Shown in pieces: positions 24,682 to 34,416 of a DNA stretch of 64,000 nt (position 1 is the stretch's first letter; each line of letters opens with the position of its first letter). Made by a program: the position numbers and the translations under genes. The stretch is from Echinicola strongylocentroti (lineage in GTDB: Bacteria > Bacteroidota > Bacteroidia > Cytophagales > Cyclobacteriaceae), in the NCBI RefSeq assembly GCF_003260975.1, contig NZ_CP030041.1, forward strand, positions 5,645,501-5,709,500. The letters run 5' to 3'. The notes beneath the pieces were generated by a model. It was given only the letters and a program-made list of their open reading frames with translations. It did no database searches and was not told where the DNA came from.

Positions 24682-27600
24682 ATGATTGCAAAATTTATTG
24701 TAGGGCTAGTGGGGTGTTTTGTTTTTATAAACTTCACTTGTTTTTCGGGAGATATTATTTCCATTAATGAAAACTGGCGTTTTACCATGGAAGATAACCC
24801 GGCTTATTCTTCTGATGTCTTTTTGGAAGAGGAGGGGAAAAACATCAACATCCCCCATGATTGGGCCTTTAATAACGGTATCTCCAAAACGGGAAGCCAA
24901 ACAGATAAAGGGGGGTACTACAGTGGAGGTGTAGCATGGTATCAAAGGCTGTTCGAAACGCCAGAAGATCTAGGGGATCAATACCTCTATTTGGAGTTTG
25001 ACGGAGTCTACAGAAATAGTGAGGTTTGGGTGAATGGACATTACCTCGGTAAGCGCCCATACGGCTATATCAGTTTCAGGTATGAGATTTCTGATTACCT
25101 CCACGAGGGAGAAAACCTGATTGCTGTAAGGGTGGACAACTCCGAAGAGCCCTCGGCCAGATGGTACCATCCCTGCGGAATCTATGCTCCTGTGCGTTTA
25201 ATAACCAAGTCGCCGGACCATATTTTGCCACTTGGGGTGTTTTCTACTTCCAGTTTCAGTGGATCAGGAGAAGCTACAGTAAATACCGAAGTGACTATTG
25301 GTTTACAGGAAAAAAACACGTCACAGATGACCCTAGAGACGGTACTACTGAATAAAAATGGAGAGGTAGAAGGAAGGAAAGAGCAGATAATAACCAAGGA
25401 GGGGAAGGATACGGTCTCCTATGTGAGTGATATTCAAGTACCGAGCCCCGTTTTATGGGAGCCTGACAGTCCTTATTTGTACACACTGGTCACTCGGCTA
25501 AAGAGCCAAAACGATGTTCTGGATGAAGTGAAGACCCAAATAGGGATTCGTGAAGTAGAATGGACCTCAAAAGAAGGTTTTTTCCTCAATGGGCAACAGA
25601 CCAAATTAAGAGGGGTATGTGAGCATTGGGAAGGTGGACCGGTAGGCGGCGCATGGACCAAGCCATTGATGCGTTGGAAGCTGGGGCTATTGAAGGAAAT
25701 GGGAGTCAACGCCATCAGGACTGCGCATAATCCGTATCCTCCATTCTTTTATGATCTATGTGATGAAATGGGCCTAATGGTGATGGACGAGGTGTTTGAT
25801 GGATGGAAGAAGAAGGCTCCTTTTGACTATGGTAGTCAGGATTTTGTAGAATGGTGGGAGAGGGACTTGACCGAATGGATAAAGCGGGACAGAAACCACC
25901 CTTCTGTGATCATATGGAGTGTGGGAAATGAGACCAATGGGCCAGTGGGAGCCGATATAGTAGCCCAATGCCATGCACTGGACAGTACGCGCTTAGTGAC
26001 ATCAGGACATTCTGGATCCCAGTTTATGGATGTACATGGCGTAAATGGCCATAGTGAAAAAATGAGCTTTTATGACGAAGACCATCCTGACAAAGCCTTC
26101 ATCGCAACAGAGGCTCCTCATACTTGGCAGACCCGCGGGTATTATAGGACACAGTCATGGTTTAGGGATGGATATCCAAACGATAGACAAACGCCCTTTC
26201 CATTGCCCGATCTTACCGAAGAGGAGATTTTCCATTATGAATGGGCCGCCCCAAGCCAATGGGCCAACCATAAACAGCATTTTAATTCATCCTATGACAA
26301 TGCTACAGTTCGGATCTCCGCCCGCAAAAACTGGGAGCTGATGAGAGACCTGCCTTGGTACAGTGGCCATTTTAGATGGACTGGATTTGATTATTATGGT
26401 GAGGCAGGTTATGTGCATGGGGGATGGCCCTTTAGGCTTTTTATGAGTGGGGCCTTGGATGTAGCGGGGTTTAAGAAAGATCTCTTTTACTTTTACCAAA
26501 GCCAATGGACCGAGGAACCCATGGTGCATATCTTCCCACATTGGACACATCCAACAATGACTGAAGGAACAAAAATTCCAGTTTGGGTATATTCAAATGC
26601 AGATGAAGTGGAGCTATTCCTAAATGGCCAGTCCCTGGGGAAAGATAAACCAGGGAGCCAATGGGATGAGATGCAATGTGAGTGGATGGTTCCGTACGCT
26701 TCGGGGAGACTCACCGCAAAAGCCTATATCGATGGACAAGTGGTAGCCCAGCAAGAATACCATACCGCTGGTGCCCCCGTACTGATCGCTGTAGAGGTCG
26801 AGGATAACTACCTCGATGCTGCAAAGGACCGTACGGCCATTGTCACTGCGCTGATCCAAGATGAAGAAGGAGCCTTTTATCCCTATGGTGAAAACACCCT
26901 GTATTATCACCTCGGTGGAGATGCCCGTTTGCTTTCTTTGGAAAATGGAGATCCCGTCGACACCACCAAAACCTATGATGTCGCAAGTAAAAAGGCATTT
27001 ATGGGGCTTTCCAATGCCTTTTGGGCCTGGGAAGATGGAGATGGCAGTGGGCAAGAGCTGACTATTGGAGCCATTTTGGGTGAAAAACAGTTGTTGACTT
27101 CAGCAGAAGCGGCCATCGATGTGAAGACCATATCTCTAGATGGCAATGCTGTGGACAAGGACTTACGTGTTTTTTATACCACAGACGGGACATCCCCTGA
27201 TACTGGTAGTATGAAGTACACCCAGCCATTTAAGGTGTCCTTAGGGATGACCGTTAAGGCGATCGTTGTGGAGGGTAACACGACCATTTTAGAAATGGAA
27301 GAAACGTTTGGCCAAGACTTGGGTCTATATTGGGGAGATGGCAAGGAAGCGGATAATGAAGCCCTCCAAGGAATGCCTGCAGTGGATGCTGAATATACTG
27401 GTGCAGTACCCAGAAATGCAGCAGGGAACGCATATTTGGATTTTAGAGGTAAGGAAGGCACCGTTACTTGGTATCAGGAGAATGATGGTAGTGCCGGAAT
27501 GTTTGATTTTGAATTCTATTATGCCTCAGGCGATAAAAACTCCAATCGCCCCATGGACCTGTATATCAATGGCCAAAAGGTCACCACCATGATTTTTAAA

Positions 27601-27732
27601 AATTCGGGCAGCTGGAACAGCGGATGGAAGAAGATCCAAAAAGCCTATCCACTGAAGGCTGGAGCCAATGAAATCGAACTGAGAACCACCGGACAGAGTG
27701 GACCAAATATATTAATGCTGGACGTCCGCTAA
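24682..27732 (+). CDS. GH2 glycosidase with DUF4982-type domain and C-terminal CBM6/35-like module
   Basis: Multi-domain secreted enzyme of 1016 aa. Signal peptide to about residue 25. Order: GH2 sugar-binding sandwich (about 30-180; NINIPHDWAFNNG, LEFDGVYRNSEVWVNG), Ig-like domain (about 180-290), TIM barrel (about 290-600) with acid/base E417 (WSVGNET) and likely nucleophile E477 (ATEAPH), DUF4982-type domain (VELFLNGQSLG, about 630-700), a further Ig-like region, a chitobiase-C-like stretch (VFYTTDGTSPDTGSMKY, about 830-850), and a final beta-sandwich (about 885-1016) resembling CBM6/CBM35. The binding module distinguishes it from the GH2 at 6509. Probably a beta-galactosidase-type exo-enzyme acting on polymer or long chains. 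It is alone between a palindromic element and the right-hand repeat array. Confidence 0.88.
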   Translation: MIAKFIVGLVGCFVFINFTCFSGDIISINENWRFTMEDNPAYSSDVFLEEEGKNINIPHDWAFNNGISKTGSQTDKGGYYSGGVAWYQRLFETPEDLGDQYLYLEFDGVYRNSEVWVNGHYLGKRPYGYISFRYEISDYLHEGENLIAVRVDNSEEPSARWYHPCGIYAPVRLITKSPDHILPLGVFSTSSFSGSGEATVNTEVTIGLQEKNTSQMTLETVLLNKNGEVEGRKEQIITKEGKDTVSYVSDIQVPSPVLWEPDSPYLYTLVTRLKSQNDVLDEVKTQIGIREVEWTSKEGFFLNGQQTKLRGVCEHWEGGPVGGAWTKPLMRWKLGLLKEMGVNAIRTAHNPYPPFFYDLCDEMGLMVMDEVFDGWKKKAPFDYGSQDFVEWWERDLTEWIKRDRNHPSVIIWSVGNETNGPVGADIVAQCHALDSTRLVTSGHSGSQFMDVHGVNGHSEKMSFYDEDHPDKAFIATEAPHTWQTRGYYRTQSWFRDGYPNDRQTPFPLPDLTEEEIFHYEWAAPSQWANHKQHFNSSYDNATVRISARKNWELMRDLPWYSGHFRWTGFDYYGEAGYVHGGWPFRLFMSGALDVAGFKKDLFYFYQSQWTEEPMVHIFPHWTHPTMTEGTKIPVWVYSNADEVELFLNGQSLGKDKPGSQWDEMQCEWMVPYASGRLTAKAYIDGQVVAQQEYHTAGAPVLIAVEVEDNYLDAAKDRTAIVTALIQDEEGAFYPYGENTLYYHLGGDARLLSLENGDPVDTTKTYDVASKKAFMGLSNAFWAWEDGDGSGQELTIGAILGEKQLLTSAEAAIDVKTISLDGNAVDKDLRVFYTTDGTSPDTGSMKYTQPFKVSLGMTVKAIVVEGNTTILEMEETFGQDLGLYWGDGKEADNEALQGMPAVDAEYTGAVPRNAAGNAYLDFRGKEGTVTWYQENDGSAGMFDFEFYYASGDKNSNRPMDLYINGQKVTTMIFKNSGSWNSGWKKIQKAYPLKAGANEIELRTTGQSGPNILMLDVR

Positions 27733-28129
27733 ACCCTGATTTGGCAGGTTGGGCTATACATATTGGGTTTCCTTGTCCCTGTTCAGTAACTACGGCACTG
27801 TTGGGGTACTTTACTCACCTTGTATTATCCAGCTAAGACTCCTAGAGGCGTATCCACGCTCCCTTCGGCTACGCTCAGGGAGCGGACATTCTCCTTGCGT
27901 CATCCGAACGCAGCAACAGTAGAGTGAAGCAACCTGTCCTTTGGTGGTGGGATTGTTTCACTGTACTTCTCTATTTGGCCATAATACACCCCTAAATCCC
28001 CTAAAGGGGACTTTCCGATCACCCTCATGAGGAGGAGGTGATTTTAGCAATCTTTTCTGTTTTCGTTTATTTAAATGTACTTTTTCTTAGAATGTGGAAT
28101 TTAGTCGGGCGTAGTCTAGCCTTTACTAT

Positions 28130-28872
28130 TGTGCCCTATGTTCCTATGTTGTTACACATAAATCATGTTCCAAAGTATAACTCCAGTAAGTGGTATTGAG
28201 TTAAAAACTCAAATTTACCTGGTTCCGCAGCCCAGCTGTCGGAACAACCGATAACCGTGTATTTGGTCTATTATTTTCCAAAAATACTTAGCGTCTTGGA
28301 GACTTCGTGGCCACTTATTGTTCCATCCAAAAAGAGGAGGTACCCTACAGGCTGATTAGGTGCCTATCATCCTATTGTGCCCTATGTTCCTATGTTGTTA
28401 CACATAAATCAAACTCCATAACATAACAGTTGTACGTGGTATTGAGTTAAAAACTCAAATTTACCTGATTCCGCAGCCCAGCTGTCGGAACAACCGATAG
28501 CCGCGTATTTGGTCTATTATTTCCTGAAAATACTTAGCGTCTTGGAGCCTTAGTGGCTTCTTGTTGTTCTATCAAAAAAGAGGAAGTACCCGACAGGCTG
28601 ATTAGGTGCCTATCATCCTATTGTGCCCTATGTTCCTATGTTGTTACACATGCATCAGGCTCCAAAACATAACAGTTGTACGTGGTATTGAGTTAAAAAC
28701 TCAAACCTACGTTGTTCCGCAGCCCAGCTGTCGGAACAACCGATTGTGGTGTACTTGGTCCATTATTTTCTGAAAATTCTTAGCGTCTTGGAGACTTCGT
28801 GGCTTCTTGTTGTTCTATCAAAAAAGAGGAGGTACCCGACAGGCTGATTGGGTGCCTATCATCCTACTGTGC
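28130..28872. repeat. Direct tandem repeat, exact 246-bp period, three units
   Basis: The motif TTCCGCAGCCCAGCTGTCGG occurs at 28223, 28469 and 28715, a period of exactly 246 bp. Each unit contains a GAGTTAAAAACTC palindrome, the TTCCG/CGGAA hairpin, a CTTAGCGTCTTGGAG stretch and CCTATGTTCCTATGTTGTTA. Reverse-complementing the unit gives clear similarity to the 225-bp units at 20891-21398, so the two arrays are inverted relative to each other. Confidence 0.92.
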
Positions 28873-29191
28873 GCTATGTGTCTAATGTGGTTGCCTTATA
28901 AGTTAGCTACTTTACGTTACTTCCTCAACGTCTTTTTTAGTGAAGAAATGCATTTAGTGGTTGAAAAAAGGAAGCGTTTTTTACCAATAAGAGTGTAAAA
29001 TGCCAATAAATTACTTGTGTTAAATAACTGAAAATGAGGGGTTTTTATGTGTTGAATAATAAGTAAGACTATTTGAATGATTATTTATAAGTATTAAGTA
29101 TTTGTTTTTTTAAGATTGTATCAATGAGCGATCCGACGAGTACGTTTGGGCGCTGAAAAATTAGTCGTCAACCCTAAATAACTTACTACTT

Positions 29192-29326
29192 ATGATAGAA
29201 AAACTGTTGTTCCTTTTAGGTTTTCCCCAAACCAGCGTGCCGATATGGTGCACATACAGTTATCAAGGTCGCCCACCTTCTCTTCCCACAACGTGGCGCA
29301 ATAATAATTTATCTAGTTACCAATAA
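29192..29326 (+). CDS. Possible 44-codon leader frame upstream of susC
   Basis: ATG at 29192, stop TAA at 29324, ending 9 nt before the susC start codon. The product starts MIEKLLFLLGFPQ and has no recognisable domain. It is listed because it fills the 5' leader of a major transporter gene and could influence its translation, but there is no independent evidence of coding. Confidence 0.2.
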   Translation: MIEKLLFLLGFPQTSVPIWCTYSYQGRPPSLPTTWRNNNLSSYQ

Positions 29327-29335
29327 CCCATAAGA

Positions 29336-32300
29336 ATGAAAAAAAATATACTCCACCGTAGTAGGTATACCTCATATGCAAAGGGAGGTTACCGAATGGG
29401 ATGTTGTTTTGCAGTGATGATCTCACTGGTGTTTCTCACGCCGCTATTGGCGTATGGAGCGCATGAGCCAAGATCATCGGAAGCATTTCAGGCCCCAGAG
29501 ATCAATGTAACTGGGACTGTTTATGACGAGTTTGATACGCCGATGATCGGGGTAAACATCCTCGTAAAAGGCACCGGTAACGGCACTATTACCGATATTG
29601 ATGGGAATTTTTCCCTTACTGTAGCAGAAGATGCCGTATTAGTAATTCGATTCATTGGCTATAAGTCCCAAGAAATCCCCTTGGCAGAGACCAACAGCAG
29701 TGATCTTGAAATCACCTTGGAGCCTGATGTTGCCAACTTGGAAGAAGTGGTGGTAGTAGGCTTTGGTGAGCAGACCAAACAAACACTCGTAGGTGCCGTC
29801 GGAACCGTTAAGGGAGAAGACCTTCAGCGGGTTGGTTCGGTGAACACCGTTTCGGAGGCTCTACAGGGAGCGATGCCCGGACTTACTGCGGTGAACAGCG
29901 GTGGCAAACCGGGATCTGATGCAGCAGAACTGTTCATTAGAGGTCGTTCTTCTTGGAATGGAGATTCGCAGTCTCCTTTTACCTTGGTAGATGGGGTAGA
30001 GCGGGATATCAATAACCTTGATCCCAATGAAATCGAATCGATTTCTATTCTAAAAGATGCCTCCGCCACCGCCGTTTATGGTGTCAGAGGTGCCAATGGT
30101 GTGATCCTGATCACGACCAAGCGGGGACGTGCAGGAAAGCCTACATTTAATTTTACAGCCAATATGGGTGTAAAAGAACCAACGGCAAAGGCGACCAATG
30201 CGGATTACCTGACAGCGATGGAAATGTTTAACGAGGCGGCTACCAACGACAATAACTGGGATCAGCTTATCCCTGAATCTACGATGAATGCCTGGAGGGA
30301 AAACTGGGACCAAAGAGGCCCTTATAATCCTTATTTTCCTGATGTTGACTGGTATGACGAACTATTGGGACTGGGATACCAGCAAAACTATAACCTGAAT
30401 GCCAGGGGAGGTACCGAGTTTGTGAAGTATTTCGTGTCATTGGGGTATAGAAATGATGGTGATATCTTCCAGACCGAAGAACAACCTGAATATGATCCTA
30501 CATTTGGAGTAAAACGATATAATTGGCGGTCTAATTTTGACTTTACACTGACGCCAAGTACGGAGTTGAGTGTGAACTTTTCCGGTAACTACCGTACACG
30601 TTCACAGCCTGGTTATCGGATAGATGGCGGAGGAGAGGATGGTTTTGGACAGCCGCAATTTTTCAACAATATCTACCAAGCTCCAAACAATGTTTTTCCT
30701 ATCCAATACCCCGACGGGTTTTATGGGGACTCGCCTTCCGGTGATCATAATATCATCATGAAAGCCAATGAAGGTGGACAAAGAACCTATAATTATTATC
30801 AGGGATTCTATGATGCCGAGCTGAAGCAAGACTTGGATTTTATCACCAAAGGCCTTAAAGCAAAAGCAAGTGTGAGTTATACTTCCTACTCCAATTATGA
30901 GCGGTATATTCTAAGACAAGGGGTAGGCAATGTAAACATGAACGTGATACGTTATTACCGCCAGTATGATTATGCCAATCCCATTACCGAAGGAGGAGAA
31001 ACCACGTATCCACTGATCTTGGAGCAACGATTCCCAGAGGCAAATGCCCAGCCCGGGCCGGTTACTTCTAACCTCCCCTCATTATTTGGCTATAACAGAA
31101 GGCTGAACTATCGCTTCCAGATGGATTATAAAAGGAAATTTGGCGATCATACCTTCAGCGGATCCGCCTTGATGTGGAGACAAATAGACACAGGAAGAAA
31201 TGGATATCCCAGCAAAAGGGAAGAATGGGTGGCCAGGGCCAACTATTATTACAAAGACCGTTATTTGCTCGAAGTGAATACGACTTATTCAGGTTCAGAG
31301 AAGTTTGCACCGGGACTTCGTTTTGGTCTGTTCCCGTCCTTTGCTACGGGCTGGGTGATTTCAGAAGAGCCTTGGGCAAAATCCCTCGCAGGCACTTGGT
31401 TGGACTTTTTGAAAGTGAACTACTCTTATGGTATCGTGGGCAGTGATGGAGGTCCTCGTTTCCAGTATGCCCAGACCTATAACTCCGGGGGAAATATCCG
31501 ATTAGGCTATGACAATATCACCTACTACGGACCAAGGTATACAGAAGGTACACCTGCCAACCCAAATTCCACTTGGGAAACCAGTACCATGCAGAACTTG
31601 TCCTTTGATTTGGATATTCTCGAAAGGCTGAATGTATCGGTGGACTTCTTTAAAGAAGACAGGGAAGGCATCCTGATGCAAAGAAGAACCCAACCTTCTT
31701 GGTACGGTACCTCAGACGTGGCTACTGGAAACATCGGCGCCAGTAAAAACAGAGGATATGAAGTAGAGATAGGCTGGAAGGACAATATTGGACAGGACTT
31801 CAAGTATTATGTAAACCTCAATACCTCATATGCTGAAAACAGGATCGTCTATAGAGATGACCCCCGGTTAATGCCTGACTATTTACAAGAGGCAGGCAAG
31901 CCGATTGGCTGGCAATCGAGACTTGTGGTAGGGGATTATTACCAAAGCCTCGACGATATCTACAATGGTCCCACGACCGCTAATGGTGCCGATCAAGGTA
32001 GTCTTATTGCTGGTGACCTGATGTTTGTCGACTACAATGGAGACGGAGTGACGGACTCCAACGATCAGGTGGCCATGGAAAATGTGCAGTATCCTTGGAG
32101 GACGTATGGGTTAAACCTCGGGTTTACGTATAAGAATTTTGGTATGAATGCCCTGTTTTATGGAGTAACTGATGTGGGGTATAACTTCCCGTCATTGATG
32201 TACTGGGATTTCAACAGTGGATTCGTAAAGGCCCAGCCGGATGTGGTTTCCCGATGGACACCTGACAATCCAGAGGGAGCCGACAAACCAGCCCTTCACT

Positions 32301-32563
32301 TGTCGAATAACCACAATTCATCAGGAAGTACACTTCTGTACACAGATGGTTCTTATATAAGGTTAAAAAACATTGAGGTCAACTACCGTTTGTCCCAAGC
32401 ATTCGTGAAGCGGTTGGGATTGAAAAGTTTCCAGGTTTATGCCAACGGAAACAACTTGGTCACTTGGACAAAACTCGATAAGCGGATCGATCCAGAGACC
32501 ACTGGAACTACTACTTATCCAGTAGTTAGAAGATACAATCTGGGCGTAAGGGTATCATTCTAA
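29336..32563 (+). CDS. SusC-like TonB-dependent transporter, first of a tandem pair
   Basis: Outer-membrane importer of oligosaccharides, 1075 aa and complete. A long, positively charged N-region (KKNILHRSRYTSYAKGGYR) precedes the hydrophobic signal core, with cleavage near AYGA (about residue 42). A carboxypeptidase-regulatory-like domain spans about 56-135, followed by EEVVVVGFGEQTKQ and the plug (about 145-260, SILKDASATAVYGVRGANG). The barrel ends RYNLGVRVSF. A susD follows after 13 nt, then a second susC/susD pair without a gap. The region upstream is repeat-rich with about 300 bases of AT-rich leader, where the operon promoter must lie. Confidence 0.96.
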   Translation: MKKNILHRSRYTSYAKGGYRMGCCFAVMISLVFLTPLLAYGAHEPRSSEAFQAPEINVTGTVYDEFDTPMIGVNILVKGTGNGTITDIDGNFSLTVAEDAVLVIRFIGYKSQEIPLAETNSSDLEITLEPDVANLEEVVVVGFGEQTKQTLVGAVGTVKGEDLQRVGSVNTVSEALQGAMPGLTAVNSGGKPGSDAAELFIRGRSSWNGDSQSPFTLVDGVERDINNLDPNEIESISILKDASATAVYGVRGANGVILITTKRGRAGKPTFNFTANMGVKEPTAKATNADYLTAMEMFNEAATNDNNWDQLIPESTMNAWRENWDQRGPYNPYFPDVDWYDELLGLGYQQNYNLNARGGTEFVKYFVSLGYRNDGDIFQTEEQPEYDPTFGVKRYNWRSNFDFTLTPSTELSVNFSGNYRTRSQPGYRIDGGGEDGFGQPQFFNNIYQAPNNVFPIQYPDGFYGDSPSGDHNIIMKANEGGQRTYNYYQGFYDAELKQDLDFITKGLKAKASVSYTSYSNYERYILRQGVGNVNMNVIRYYRQYDYANPITEGGETTYPLILEQRFPEANAQPGPVTSNLPSLFGYNRRLNYRFQMDYKRKFGDHTFSGSALMWRQIDTGRNGYPSKREEWVARANYYYKDRYLLEVNTTYSGSEKFAPGLRFGLFPSFATGWVISEEPWAKSLAGTWLDFLKVNYSYGIVGSDGGPRFQYAQTYNSGGNIRLGYDNITYYGPRYTEGTPANPNSTWETSTMQNLSFDLDILERLNVSVDFFKEDREGILMQRRTQPSWYGTSDVATGNIGASKNRGYEVEIGWKDNIGQDFKYYVNLNTSYAENRIVYRDDPRLMPDYLQEAGKPIGWQSRLVVGDYYQSLDDIYNGPTTANGADQGSLIAGDLMFVDYNGDGVTDSNDQVAMENVQYPWRTYGLNLGFTYKNFGMNALFYGVTDVGYNFPSLMYWDFNSGFVKAQPDVVSRWTPDNPEGADKPALHLSNNHNSSGSTLLYTDGSYIRLKNIEVNYRLSQAFVKRLGLKSFQVYANGNNLVTWTKLDKRIDPETTGTTTYPVVRRYNLGVRVSF

Positions 32564-32576
32564 AATCAACACAACT

Positions 32577-34415
32577 ATGCAAAAAATTAATAAGCTATAT
32601 ATAATTGTACTGCTGTTGGGATTATTTTCCTGTGAAGAATTCCTGGATGTTTCTCCCGACTTTGGTATAGATGAAGACGATGTATTTTCCGAATACGAGT
32701 CTACCCGGGGCTATCTGGACAATTGCTACGACGTACTCTATGATGTACATCACTGGAGGTCTCAAAACCTGCAAAGAACCCATATCAGTGGGCTTTCGGA
32801 TGAGGGAGGCACCCTCTTCAATGGTGCCATTAATACCCTGATCAATACAGGAAGCTGGATCGATAAAGGATGGGCCGGAGAAATAGGCTGGACAGGACAG
32901 ACCAATTATGACCAGGGGTCGATTATCTCCAATGCTTTCTTTGCGATCCGAATAGCCAATAAGGTGATTACCAATGTAGGTCAGATGGATAACCTGAGCC
33001 AAGCCCAACATGATGAACTCTTGGGTCAGGCATATTTCTTCAGGGCATGGTATTACTTCCAGATCATCCAACGATGGGGAGGGATGCCGATCTTTGACAA
33101 AGCGTACACGCCGAGTGATGACCTGGATTTGCCGAGGGTTACCTATTCCGAATCGACAGAATGGTTGATTGGGGACTTGAACAATGCTATTGCGCTGTTG
33201 CCGCATAAATGGGACGACAACCAAGTGGGTAGGATCACTAAAGCCGCCGCAATGTCGGTAAAAAGTATGGCAGCACTGTATGCAGCAAGTCCACTGATGC
33301 AAAACGACCTGACCAGTATCCAATACCGCGACTATGGCCAAGAGTGGACCGAAAGGGCCGCTGCTTATGCACACGAGGTGATCGAATATGTTAGTAACGG
33401 TACAGGAGGAACCCGCTTTCGCTTGATGAACGGGGAAGAATATAAGAACATATTCTACCATGAAGGCATCAATGTCAGTGATGAGTCGCTATTCTATAAC
33501 CTGGATGCAGGTAGACGGCATCAGAGTAGGGGGCTAAGGTGCAATTATCTTCCCCAACGTTTTTCTGGAGGAACCGGTAATGATGCTACTGCCTATTCTA
33601 ACCCTACCCAGAATATAGTGGACATGTATGAAGTCCTCAATGGAGGACAAGCCTATCCCGTGGATGATCCCAGGTCCGGATATGATCCCCAAAATCCTTA
33701 TGTAAACAGGGATCCAAGATTTTATAACAACATCATCGTGCCAGGAGAAGAATGGGGCGTGGACAACGGTGGACGACCGATCTATCAAGAGCTCTATGTA
33801 GGTGGTACCGACTATAATATTCAGACTACCAGTAACCATACAAGAAACAGACAGCTGTCCGGTTATATGTGTAAGAAATTTATCTGGCCAGAAGCCAATA
33901 GGTTTACCAGTCAATATGGTCTGTATAGACTGAACAATATTTTTATCCGTGTGTCACAGGTTTACCTTGACTATGCTGAAGCCATGAATGAAGCATATGG
34001 GCCAAACAGTGATCCCAATGGTTACGGGCTTACAGCTGTACAGGCGGTAAATATGATCAGAAACAGGGTAGGGATGCCTGATGTGCTTACAGAGCACACA
34101 GGGTCCAAAGAAACGTTCAGGGATGCTATCAGGCATGAAAGGGCCGTAGAACTGATGTGGGAAAATCACAGGTGGCATGACCTAAGGAGATGGATGGTGG
34201 CAGAGGATGTCTTCTCCAGACCTATACAAGGAGTACGAGCTTATCCACCAGCTGGTCATCAAAGTGTACAGGACAAAAGTACCCTGGACTTTACCTATGA
34301 GGTAATAGAGCTGGAAACAGAGCAACGGGTATTTGGTCTGCGCAATCACTGGTACCCTGTGGCCCAGTCGGATGCACAGAATCTCTTTAACTTCCAGCAG
34401 AACCCAGGCTGGTAA
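32577..34415 (+). CDS. SusD/RagB-like lipoprotein, partner of the 29336 transporter
   Basis: Surface glycan-binding lipoprotein, 612 aa. Lipobox GLFSC (C19) followed by an acidic EEF. TPR-like N-terminal helices include GQAYFFRAWYYFQIIQRWGG (about 150-170). The C-terminal signature is RHERAVELMWENHRWHDLRRW, and the protein ends NFQQNPGW. The stop is separated from the next susC start by a single base, so translational coupling between the two pairs is likely. A long frame on the opposite strand of this gene is a shadow. Confidence 0.95.
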   Translation: MQKINKLYIIVLLLGLFSCEEFLDVSPDFGIDEDDVFSEYESTRGYLDNCYDVLYDVHHWRSQNLQRTHISGLSDEGGTLFNGAINTLINTGSWIDKGWAGEIGWTGQTNYDQGSIISNAFFAIRIANKVITNVGQMDNLSQAQHDELLGQAYFFRAWYYFQIIQRWGGMPIFDKAYTPSDDLDLPRVTYSESTEWLIGDLNNAIALLPHKWDDNQVGRITKAAAMSVKSMAALYAASPLMQNDLTSIQYRDYGQEWTERAAAYAHEVIEYVSNGTGGTRFRLMNGEEYKNIFYHEGINVSDESLFYNLDAGRRHQSRGLRCNYLPQRFSGGTGNDATAYSNPTQNIVDMYEVLNGGQAYPVDDPRSGYDPQNPYVNRDPRFYNNIIVPGEEWGVDNGGRPIYQELYVGGTDYNIQTTSNHTRNRQLSGYMCKKFIWPEANRFTSQYGLYRLNNIFIRVSQVYLDYAEAMNEAYGPNSDPNGYGLTAVQAVNMIRNRVGMPDVLTEHTGSKETFRDAIRHERAVELMWENHRWHDLRRWMVAEDVFSRPIQGVRAYPPAGHQSVQDKSTLDFTYEVIELETEQRVFGLRNHWYPVAQSDAQNLFNFQQNPGW

Positions 34416-34416
34416 T

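Larger units (their letters stand above)
27733..29335. other. 1.6-kb gene-free interval dominated by repeats
   Basis: Contains a GCTCCCTTCGGCTACGCTCA palindromic repeat at about 27868 (related sequences recur at 58558 and 58617), the inverted CCTCATGAGG/CCCCTAAAGGGG module at about 27990-28041, three 246-bp units (about 28130-28870), and an AT-rich leader before the susC at 29336. A short frame within the third repeat unit (28807-28998) has no coding character. A 44-codon frame in the leader is listed separately. Confidence 0.7.

Noticed and set aside
28130..28872. 246-bp array considered as structured RNA genes
   Set aside because: Units contain hairpins but no recognisable RNA family, promoter or terminator pattern; no evidence of transcription can be obtained from sequence alone.
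28807..28998. 63-codon frame at the end of the 246-bp array
   Set aside because: Lies mostly within repeat sequence and has no coding features.
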